DNA of 5,019 nucleotides from Gemmatimonadaceae bacterium (GTDB taxonomy: Bacteria > Gemmatimonadota > Gemmatimonadetes > Gemmatimonadales > Gemmatimonadaceae). The notes under the pieces are model-generated. The model was not told where the DNA came from, ran no database searches, and saw only the letters and a list, made by a program, of their open reading frames with translations. Position 1 is the first letter of the stretch. Every line of letters starts with the position of its first letter. Where the stretch lies: NCBI GenBank assembly GCA_014379705.1, contig JACMLI010000493.1:1-5019 (forward strand), in the 5' to 3' direction. A program made the translations under genes and the position numbers. This document shows positions 1-5,019 of this stretch, piece after piece.

Positions 1-215
1 GCGCCCTCGATGCAGCTGACCCGCTGCCCGTCGGCCAGGCGACGCACCTCGCCGGTGCCAGGTGCAGCCGTCGCGAGCACCGAGTCCCGGCGGAGCGGCC
101 GGAGGTCGATCGACTGCACCCACGTCGCCCCCGTGATCCTCACGTCCTGTGCCGCGGCAGCACGAGCGAAGGCGAGCGCGATGAGCGCGGCACACGCCAC
201 CCACCGTCCCGTCAT
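1..215 (-). CDS. Secreted protein of unknown function, N-terminal part only
   Basis: Only the first 71 codons are present; the gene continues past the left edge. The ATG overlaps the TGA of the 20-heme cytochrome gene as ATGA, which suggests translational coupling and a shared transcript. Residues 1-22 look like a Sec signal peptide: Arg4, a hydrophobic Ala/Leu/Ile stretch, then an Ala-rich end with likely cleavage before Gln23-Asp24. The mature start contains TWVQSIDLRPLRRDS and, further on, a lone Cys68. No heme motif is visible in this part. I do not recognise the family. Its place directly after two multiheme cytochromes, plus the signal peptide, would fit an envelope partner such as an outer-membrane beta-barrel of a porin-cytochrome conduit. 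That is inference only, since the diagnostic region lies outside the window. The existence of the gene is well supported; its function is not. Confidence 0.75.
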   Translation of the reverse strand, partial: MTGRWVACAALIALAFARAAAAQDVRITGATWVQSIDLRPLRRDSVLATAAPGTGEVRRLADGQRVSCIEG

Positions 216-2215
216 GTTGCCCCCGTGCGAGTACCCCACCCTGTGCGATGGCACGCGGCGCACTCCTGCCCGGGTTTGTGCAGTGCCTGGGCCGCATGAC
301 ACGTGAGGCAGAGCGTGCGGCTCTCGGGAAGCGCGGCCATCGCCGGGGTCACGTGACACGTCGCGCAGCCGAGGTGGGCCTCCCGCGTGTGCGAGGCGCG
401 CGCGTCGGCGTGGCAGGTGCTGCACGTAGCGTCGGCCCGATGATGATCGGTGTGACAGTCCGCGCAGGTCGTGCGTTGCGACTGCGGGGAGCCGGGCACG
501 TGACACGTCGTGCAGGCCGTGCGCTCGTGCCGTGCATGCGAAAAGTCGAGGTCGCGCCGCAACGGCTCGGCGCGCCTGCTGATTCGCAAGGTCGTGGGGA
601 CCGCGTACGAGGGCGGCAGCTCGGCGGGGGCGTGACACACCGAACATTCTCCAGCGCGCGCGTCCGCGGCATGGTGACAGGCCTGGCATTCCGCGCGCGA
701 GTTCACCGTGATGGCCGCATGCTGCCTCGAGGCGTCGTGGCAGGCGATGCAGGCCACCTTTCGGTGGCGTCCGTGCTGGAACGGGATCGTGTCGGCCCGT
801 GCAGCCTGCGAGGCCAGTGGACTCGGCACCGGGTTCGCGTGCCCTGAGGTGAACCCCGGGTCATCCGCATCCGCGCTCGGCCCCCCGCGCGCACGGCGCG
901 GTGACTCGTCAGGCAGGGAGTTCATGGCGCCCACGGACCCCCGAGTGGCAGGGCGAGCGCGCGGACGCACGCGGTCCTGGTAGATGTCGCGATGACAGTC
1001 GATGCACTGCGTCGACTCCACCTTCCAGCTGTGGGGCTTGTGACAGGATTGGCACTTGTCCAACCGGTGTGTGCCGAGGCCACGGTGGAACGCCGTCAGG
1101 GTATCGGCGTTGGCGTGGCATCCACTCGTGACGCAGGACTTGATGGCATTGGCGGCTACGGTCTGTTCGTGCGGGTTGTGGCACGCCCCGCAGTTCGCCT
1201 TGTGCGGATCCTTGTCGAGGTCATGCTTGGCGAGCTTCTCGCGCATTTCATGGCACGAGAAGCACTGCTGTCGCGCGGGCACGAGCGCCTGGCGCGACGA
1301 GTCCATCGCGGCGTGTTCCTCGACGGAGCGGCCGAACTCGTGGCACGTGACGCAGTGCAACCCCGTCTGGTTCGCCATCGCCCCCAGGCGCACCTCGATC
1401 TTGTCGTGGCACCCGCTCTGCGTGCAGCCCACGTCGACCGCCTTGAACGCGTGAACCTCTCGGGCGTGGCAATCGATGCAGAGCACCCCCCGATCCTTGA
1501 GCGAATCCGAGCGGAAGTGCACCTGATGTCCGGCGGTCGTGCTCACGCGCTTCCACGTGGAGTCGGCGTTGGCCTGCTCGTGGCACTCGTTGCAGATCAG
1601 GTTGGGCACCGGCGCGTGCGCGGGAATCTTGTCGGGCCGGTCCATCACCCAGTAGTAGAGTTCCTTGCTGCTCGCAAAGATCGATTGCTGGTGACACGCG
1701 TGGCACTCGAGCTTGTCGTGCTCCGATTTCGCGAAGCGCCCGAACGCGCTCTTCATGACGTGGCAGCTCGAGCAGAAGTCGTTCTCGTGCTGCATGTAGT
1801 TCCAGCTCCACGCCCCCGTCGCCCCAACAATGGCAAGCGTCATGACGACGGTCGCGCCAAGGGCCATCTGTGTCCCGCGCGACCGCGTGGTGAGCCAGGT
1901 CTGGATGGCCACACGATGTCGCCAGGCGAAGACGGCAAGCGCGATCGCCACGATCGCCCCGAGGATGACTCCACCGATCTGGATCCACTGCGGCACTCCG
2001 CTGAACAGGAACCGGAAGATCGCGGCGGCGCCCCCCGGAAGCGGCGCCTGGTCGAACCGGATGGAGTCCGCCGAGGCGGTGTCGTGGATCTGGGATTGCT
2101 GCGCGAATAGCGGCGCGGCGCTCGCGAGGGCGATTGTTACGAGCGCGAAGACGGCGGGCGATCGTGAACCGATCGCCCGCCGCCTGCCGACGCCGATTCC
2201 CCTATCGGTTTTCAA
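212..2215 (-). CDS. Membrane-anchored 20-heme c-type cytochrome with NapC/NrfH-like N-terminus
   Basis: This is a predicted electron-transfer protein anchored in the inner membrane and facing the periplasm. Residues 1-38 resemble a signal sequence (RRR, hydrophobic core, cleavage near LFA/QQ). Hydrophobic segments follow at about 78-98 and 118-137. The first heme site, C148-x2-CHVM, sits just after the second segment. CxxCHxM right after a membrane anchor is characteristic of NapC/NirT/NrfH quinol dehydrogenases. I count 20 heme motifs: 18 CXXCH, plus CX4CH at 264-270 and 361-367. Eleven lie in residues 148-408 and nine in 489-656, separated by a heme-free Arg/Pro-rich linker at about 411-476. 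The second half has cytochrome c3/c7-like FxHxxH patterns before heme motifs (FQHGRH, FSHARH). NapC family members usually carry four or five hemes, so this is a large extended form. The start is TTG, the only usual start codon preceding the signal sequence; it overlaps the upstream gene by 14 nt and its Shine-Dalgarno is weak. The electron acceptor is unknown. Confidence 0.88.
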   Translation of the reverse strand: MKTDRGIGVGRRRAIGSRSPAVFALVTIALASAAPLFAQQSQIHDTASADSIRFDQAPLPGGAAAIFRFLFSGVPQWIQIGGVILGAIVAIALAVFAWRHRVAIQTWLTTRSRGTQMALGATVVMTLAIVGATGAWSWNYMQHENDFCSSCHVMKSAFGRFAKSEHDKLECHACHQQSIFASSKELYYWVMDRPDKIPAHAPVPNLICNECHEQANADSTWKRVSTTAGHQVHFRSDSLKDRGVLCIDCHAREVHAFKAVDVGCTQSGCHDKIEVRLGAMANQTGLHCVTCHEFGRSVEEHAAMDSSRQALVPARQQCFSCHEMREKLAKHDLDKDPHKANCGACHNPHEQTVAANAIKSCVTSGCHANADTLTAFHRGLGTHRLDKCQSCHKPHSWKVESTQCIDCHRDIYQDRVRPRARPATRGSVGAMNSLPDESPRRARGGPSADADDPGFTSGHANPVPSPLASQAARADTIPFQHGRHRKVACIACHDASRQHAAITVNSRAECQACHHAADARAGECSVCHAPAELPPSYAVPTTLRISRRAEPLRRDLDFSHARHERTACTTCHVPGSPQSQRTTCADCHTDHHRADATCSTCHADARASHTREAHLGCATCHVTPAMAALPESRTLCLTCHAAQALHKPGQECAACHRTGWGTRTGAT

Positions 2216-3713
2216 CCGCCGGCGCGGCCTTGAGGATGAGCTGGTCGTAAGGGGCGAGCCGGCTCAACGGAATTGGCGACGGCACACCATAGTCTTTCTG
2301 CACCTGGGCCAGGCTCGCGCGCAGCAGCGCCTTGACCAGGAAGGGATTGTGGACTTCGGAGCCGGGCATCTTCGCCAACTCCGCATTGTAGGTCGCGCCG
2401 CGAGCCGTACTCACCTTGCCTGCCGCAAACTCGCCGGCCGGGATCTTTCCGTTCGCTCGCCCGGCGGCAATCTGTTGCTCGAGCGCCGTGTAAAGCACCT
2501 TGATGTCGAGCGTCGAATTGGTGATGGCGGAGCGCGCCGTCGCCTCGGAATGGCATCCCGATGCCGCGCAGCTCTTGAACGACCGCTGCGTCTCGGTGCA
2601 CGTCTGCGAATCTGTCGGCTGCCCGTTGGCGTCCACGCACGGGATCGCGAGGAAGCGGTGTCCGGTGACCGTCACGACGAACTTCGACGTCGCCTTGTCC
2701 GTGACGTTGTACTTTCCCAGGTGACACCCCGCGCAGAGCTTGGGATTTCGATCCGTACTGTGCGAACCCAGCGTCTCGTCAAAGACGAGCCCGGGGGGCC
2801 ACCAGCCCGCCGAGCCTAACAGGAGCGGCCCTTGCGGCGCGTGCGGCGTGTTGCGTGAGCCGGAGAAGTCCGGGTTGCCGCGTCGGTTGTGGCACTTCAC
2901 GCACAGGTTGTTGTCCGGGTCACGCGAGTCCACCGGATAGCGCAGCTGCGCGGGGTTGCCGGAGCCGTGCGGGTCGTGGCAGACGACGCACGTCGCACCG
3001 ACACCCGTGGCCTGCGTGGCAAAGTCCCTGTTCGAGTAGTTGGTGTTGACCCCCCAGTTGGCCAGTACGGCCTGGCCGATGTGACAGCCCTGACAGGCCG
3101 CGCGTGGACCTCCCGGCACTTCCGGCGCCGTCGCCGTGGTGCCGTTGTAGGCCCGCGTGTACGACGTGGCATGGCGCGACTTGCGCCACTCCTCGACGAA
3201 CGGATGATGCGTCCCTGAGTGGCACTCGGCACACCCGTTCGTGACGGCGGCGCCGGTGTCGGCACGGATCGTCGCGAGCATCTGGCCGCGCTGCGGAAGG
3301 CCGATGTGCTGCAAGCCTGCGCCGTGGCAGCTCTCGCACTGCACGTCGCGATAGCGGGGGTCCTTGGTCGAGCGGTGCCCGACCGCGGTGTCCGTGACCG
3401 CATTGCCGAGGTTGTTCACGGAGTGGCACTTCTCGCACGCGCCCACCTTCTGCCCGCTCGCGTCGAGGGTGTGCCAGGCCCCGGCATGCGCCGTCGCCTT
3501 CCACTTGGCCTGCTGGCCCACATGACAATTGCCGCAGACGGTCAGCTTGGTGGTGGTATCGTCGTACCCGACGAAGTTGACCGCAGTGGCCGGGGGGGCG
3601 GCGAAGTTCGGTCCGTCTCGATACACAATCTTCTCATCCACGCACGCCGTCGCGGCCAGAACGGCAAAAAGCACCAGGGTCCCGTAGGTGGACCATAGCG
3701 ATCGAACGCGCAT
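2202..3713 (-). CDS. Nine-heme c-type cytochrome lipoprotein
   Basis: This is a predicted lipid-anchored electron-transfer protein of 503 residues. Residues 1-24 form a lipoprotein signal: MRVR, a hydrophobic core, then AATA before Cys24. Val follows the Cys, so there is no Asp+2 inner-membrane retention signal and outer-membrane sorting is plausible. Eight CXXCH motifs start at C60, C93, C126, C161, C207, C242, C271 and C327. A ninth site is CX4CH at 382-388. CESCHGAG and the first heme followed by W-x-A-x-A-H-A recall the cytochrome c554/OTR-like multiheme superfamily. CHDPHG at 245-250 is a common multiheme motif. Cys359 and Cys372 lie outside heme motifs and may form a disulfide. The last ~115 residues are heme-free, probably helical, and contain VHNPFLVKALLRAS at 454-467. 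The ATG at 3713 is chosen because a strong GGGAGG lies 5 nt upstream and the signal peptide begins there. It is the first gene of the cytochrome block. The exact redox partner or substrate cannot be told. Confidence 0.88.
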   Translation of the reverse strand: MRVRSLWSTYGTLVLFAVLAATACVDEKIVYRDGPNFAAPPATAVNFVGYDDTTTKLTVCGNCHVGQQAKWKATAHAGAWHTLDASGQKVGACEKCHSVNNLGNAVTDTAVGHRSTKDPRYRDVQCESCHGAGLQHIGLPQRGQMLATIRADTGAAVTNGCAECHSGTHHPFVEEWRKSRHATSYTRAYNGTTATAPEVPGGPRAACQGCHIGQAVLANWGVNTNYSNRDFATQATGVGATCVVCHDPHGSGNPAQLRYPVDSRDPDNNLCVKCHNRRGNPDFSGSRNTPHAPQGPLLLGSAGWWPPGLVFDETLGSHSTDRNPKLCAGCHLGKYNVTDKATSKFVVTVTGHRFLAIPCVDANGQPTDSQTCTETQRSFKSCAASGCHSEATARSAITNSTLDIKVLYTALEQQIAAGRANGKIPAGEFAAGKVSTARGATYNAELAKMPGSEVHNPFLVKALLRASLAQVQKDYGVPSPIPLSRLAPYDQLILKAAPAVENR

Positions 3714-3718
3714 TTCCC

Positions 3719-3724
3719 CCTCCC
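3719..3724 (-). promoter_or_regulatory. Ribosome binding site of the 9-heme lipoprotein gene
   Basis: The minus strand reads GGGAGG, continuing into further G residues, 5 nt before the ATG at 3713. This is a near-ideal Shine-Dalgarno. It decides the start against an in-frame GTG at 3749, which would put 12 extra residues in front of the signal peptide. Confidence 0.75.
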
Positions 3725-3795
3725 AGCAGGTGTACTCACCCGCACGCACATCGGCAGTCTCGAGTCAGCTCACCACGGTGCGCGCGGCGATGCCT

Positions 3796-3823
3796 AACAT
3801 ATGACTGCATTCCGAAGTGCGAA
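3796..3823 (-). promoter_or_regulatory. Candidate sigma70-type promoter for the cytochrome genes
   Basis: The 124-nt gap after ccmH (3714-3837) contains the only clearly less GC-rich patch here. On the minus strand, TTCGCA (3818-3823) and TATGTT (3796-3801) are 16 nt apart. Each matches the -35 or -10 consensus at 4 of 6 positions. This would leave a leader of roughly 75-80 nt before the lipoprotein ATG. A direct repeat of CGAAGT with period 7 (plus-strand 3813-3825) overlaps the -35 element and could be an operator, or chance. No convincing terminator follows ccmH, so read-through from the ccm genes is also possible. The call is weak because consensus promoters are poorly defined in such genomes. 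Confidence 0.28.
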
Positions 3824-3837
3824 GTAGGGGATTCTCC

Positions 3838-4260
3838 TTACCTCTCTGTGGGGAGATGCGCGCCGCCATGCCGCCGCACGAACGTGAACACGATGACCGC
3901 GCCGCCGATGACCAGCCCGATCGGCAGCAGGTACACGACCAGGTTGAACCCGCTCGGCTCCGGGGCAAGCAGCACCCACTCGCCGTACTTGCCGATGAAG
4001 TATGCTCGCACCTCGTCAGGCGTCTTTCCCGCCGCCAATTGCTCGCGCACGAGGTGCTTCATCTCCACCGCGAGGTCGGCGGGAGAGTCCTGGATCGAGA
4101 GTCCCTGGCAGACGGGACAACGGAGCCCAGACGAGACCTCCCTTGCCGTCCGGTCCAGCGCAGAGTCGCGGGCGGTCTTCGATCCGTCGATGGTGGGGAC
4201 CTGTGGCGCTGGCTGTTGCAGTGCGAGTGCCAGCCACAGCGCACCGAGTAGGCTTGTCAC
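3838..4260 (-). CDS. ccmH: CcmH, cytochrome c maturation thiol-disulfide protein
   Basis: CcmH is a membrane-anchored periplasmic protein of System I cytochrome c biogenesis. It handles the thiols of apocytochrome heme-binding sites so that CcmF can attach heme. The 140-residue product has a short N-terminal signal (about 1-16). The family motif LRCPVCQ is at 46-52, with redox Cys48 and Cys51. A helical stretch contains DSPADLAVEMKHLVREQL at 58-75 and YGEWVLLAPEP at 92-102. One membrane helix lies at about 107-127, followed by a short basic tail. The length fits the short, single-domain form (compare E. coli CcmH N-terminal part or Pseudomonas CcmH). No CcmI-like TPR extension is fused. The GTG start overlaps the ccmG stop as GTGA, and there is little Shine-Dalgarno, so translation is probably coupled to ccmG. 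The gene ends in TAA, and 124 nt separate it from the cytochrome genes. Confidence 0.95.
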   Translation of the reverse strand: MTSLLGALWLALALQQPAPQVPTIDGSKTARDSALDRTAREVSSGLRCPVCQGLSIQDSPADLAVEMKHLVREQLAAGKTPDEVRAYFIGKYGEWVLLAPEPSGFNLVVYLLPIGLVIGGAVIVFTFVRRHGGAHLPTER

Positions 4261-4838
4261 GGGCTCGCCGGTGTCTTCGAGGGGGGCGCCGCGAGCAACG
4301 AGTCGAGCTTGAAGACCAACAACGCATCGGTCACCGGACCGATGTGCTTGTACGCCACGCGCCCGTCCTTGCCGATGAAGAAGGTCTCGGGAACGCCGTA
4401 GAGGCCGTAGTCGATCGCCGTGCGCTTGCGAGGATCGTCCACGGATGGGTACGACTGCCCGCCCATCTCCTCGATCCAGCGCCTGCCATTCTGCGGCGCA
4501 TCGTCATACAGCACCCCGAAGAACTTCACGCCGCGATCGACATAGGCCTCGGCAACATCCGACAGCGCGCGGTGCTCGTCGCGGCACGCGAGGCACCACG
4601 AGGCCCAGAAGTTGAGCACGACCACCTGCCCGGCGAACTGCGACAGCGTGATCGTGTCGCCCTCCACACGCTGTTGCGCGGCCTCGCCCTGCGCGATCAC
4701 GGAGAGCGCAAAGTCAGGCGCCGTGCGCCCAGGCAATGGCGACGCGATCGCCTTGGGATCGCGCGTGGTGCCGTACGCGAGGAGCGCGATGATCGGGAGG
4801 GCCGCCGCCCCGGCGATGGATGCTCGACGCCAGTTCAT
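4257..4838 (-). CDS. ccmG: CcmG/DsbE, thioredoxin-like reductase for cytochrome c maturation
   Basis: CcmG is a membrane-tethered periplasmic thioredoxin-fold protein that keeps apocytochrome CXXCH cysteines reduced, working with CcmH. The 193-residue product has one N-terminal helix at about 6-22 acting as an uncleaved anchor. PGRTAPDFAL is at 36-45 and VVVLNFWASWCLACRDEH at 72-89, with active-site Cys82 and Cys85. GVPETFFIGKDGRV is at 148-161, with the cis-proline Pro150 typical of CcmG. The CXXC is C-L-A-C; many homologues have Pro before the second Cys, although this position varies. The ATG at 4838 is preferred because a GAGG lies 5 nt upstream and the anchor helix starts there. A longer frame reaches 4928 but would add 30 Arg/Ser-rich residues encoded inside the ccmF 3' end. 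It lies 7 nt after ccmF and overlaps ccmH by 4 nt, so these form one operon. DsbE is a synonym. A generic TlpA-like reductase is possible, but the neighbours settle the role. Confidence 0.95.
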   Translation of the reverse strand: MNWRRASIAGAAALPIIALLAYGTTRDPKAIASPLPGRTAPDFALSVIAQGEAAQQRVEGDTITLSQFAGQVVVLNFWASWCLACRDEHRALSDVAEAYVDRGVKFFGVLYDDAPQNGRRWIEEMGGQSYPSVDDPRKRTAIDYGLYGVPETFFIGKDGRVAYKHIGPVTDALLVFKLDSLLAAPPSKTPASP

Positions 4839-4843
4839 GCGTG

Positions 4844-4847
4844 CCTC
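4844..4847 (-). promoter_or_regulatory. Ribosome binding site of ccmG
   Basis: The minus strand reads TGAGG, where TGA is the ccmF stop and GAGG is a Shine-Dalgarno 5 nt before the ccmG ATG. The overlap with the ccmF stop suggests reinitiation or coupling and supports the 193-residue form of CcmG. Confidence 0.6.
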
Positions 4848-5019
4848 ACGCGATCGCGACGGGGGGCGCTGGCGTCGGCTGCTCACGCTCACCGACGCGT
4901 TCGCTCGCGGCCGCCGGTGCGGGAGCACGACGCGAGAACGTGCCGATCGAGATCAGCGCGCCGAGGCAGATGATCAGGCCGCCCGCCCAGATCCACGGAA
5001 CAAGCGGTTCCACGATCAC
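4846..5019 (-). CDS. ccmF: CcmF, cytochrome c heme lyase subunit, C-terminal end only
   Basis: The last 57 codons of a gene that enters from the right edge, ending in TGA at 4846-4848. The visible peptide starts VIVEPLVPWIWAGGLI and continues as one hydrophobic helix (about residues 8-26 of the fragment). It then has a polar Ala/Pro/Arg-rich tail of about 30 residues. A PLVxWIWxGGLIxxLG pattern just before the C-terminus is the usual last transmembrane helix of CcmF, the multi-pass protein that ligates heme to apocytochrome c in System I. The position directly before ccmG and ccmH matches the standard ccmFGH order. The catalytic WWD region and heme-ligand histidines lie outside the window. 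A paralogous NrfE-type lyase cannot be excluded from the tail alone. Confidence 0.85.
   Translation of the reverse strand: MIVEPLVPWIWAGGLIICLGALISIGTFSRRAPAPAAASERVGEREQPTPAPPVAIA

Noticed and set aside
992..2110. A 372-codon open frame on the plus strand
   Set aside because: It lies wholly antisense to the 20-heme gene, whose reading is fixed by 20 heme motifs. Its product is Arg/Val/Leu-rich with no recognisable domain, as expected for the shadow of a high-GC gene.
1830..2819. A 329-codon open frame on the plus strand spanning the junction of the two cytochrome genes
   Set aside because: It is antisense to both cytochromes, rich in Arg, has no family motif, and is explained by GC-rich codon bias.
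212..3560. Frequent short recurrences of GTGGCA/GTGACA on the plus strand, looking like a dispersed repeat
   Set aside because: These are the reverse complement of Cys-His codons (TGC/TGT CAC) in the CXXCH motifs, not a DNA repeat; spacing is irregular.
3714..3749. Longer start (GTG at 3749) for the 9-heme lipoprotein
   Set aside because: It would add 12 residues before the lipoprotein signal and read through the strong Shine-Dalgarno that serves the ATG at 3713.
3771..3780. Small palindrome CACC-AC-GGTG as a possible terminator after ccmH
   Set aside because: The stem is only 4 bp with a 2-nt loop, and no T-run follows; it cannot be supported as a terminator.
3765..3800. An 11-codon mini open frame in the intergenic gap, a possible leader peptide
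   Set aside because: It has no clear ribosome binding site, no informative sequence, and its ATG overlaps the candidate -10 element.
4839..4928. Longer start (position 4928) for CcmG
   Set aside because: It adds 30 Arg/Ser-rich residues encoded within the ccmF tail and displaces the anchor helix; the start at 4838 has a GAGG at proper spacing.

Overview
This window is high-GC DNA from a diderm bacterium. All supportable genes lie on the minus strand, so they read from right to left. The System I cytochrome c maturation genes, a lipidated multiheme cytochrome and a NapC-type membrane cytochrome point to a respiratory Gram-negative organism. Gemmatimonadota is my best guess, from base composition and gene style only; no taxonomic marker is present.

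Layout from upstream (right) to downstream (left). The right edge holds the last 57 codons of ccmF (heme lyase subunit). It is followed after 7 nt by ccmG/dsbE (periplasmic thioredoxin-like reductase, WCLAC active site), which overlaps ccmH (LRCPVCQ motif) by 4 nt. A 124-nt gap with a weak candidate promoter and a strong Shine-Dalgarno sequence separates this block from a second one. That second block starts with a 503-residue lipoprotein with nine heme-binding sites. It overlaps by 14 nt a 667-residue membrane-anchored cytochrome with twenty heme-binding sites. That gene overlaps by 4 nt (ATGA) a secreted protein of unknown function that runs off the left edge.

Together the genes read as an electron-transfer module next to the machinery that attaches its hemes. 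The 20-heme protein has a NapC/NrfH-like anchor and first heme, so it probably oxidises quinol at the inner membrane. The 9-heme lipoprotein is a plausible periplasmic or outer-membrane partner. The third, cut-off protein is a candidate envelope partner, possibly a beta-barrel, but that is inference from context. The terminal acceptor cannot be read from the sequence. The two cytochromes carry 29 predicted hemes. Three of these sites use the expanded CX4CH spacing, always in the form CxxSGCH.

The plus strand holds no gene I can support. Its long open frames are antisense shadows of the cytochrome genes. No RNA genes, mobile elements, CRISPR arrays or convincing terminators were seen.
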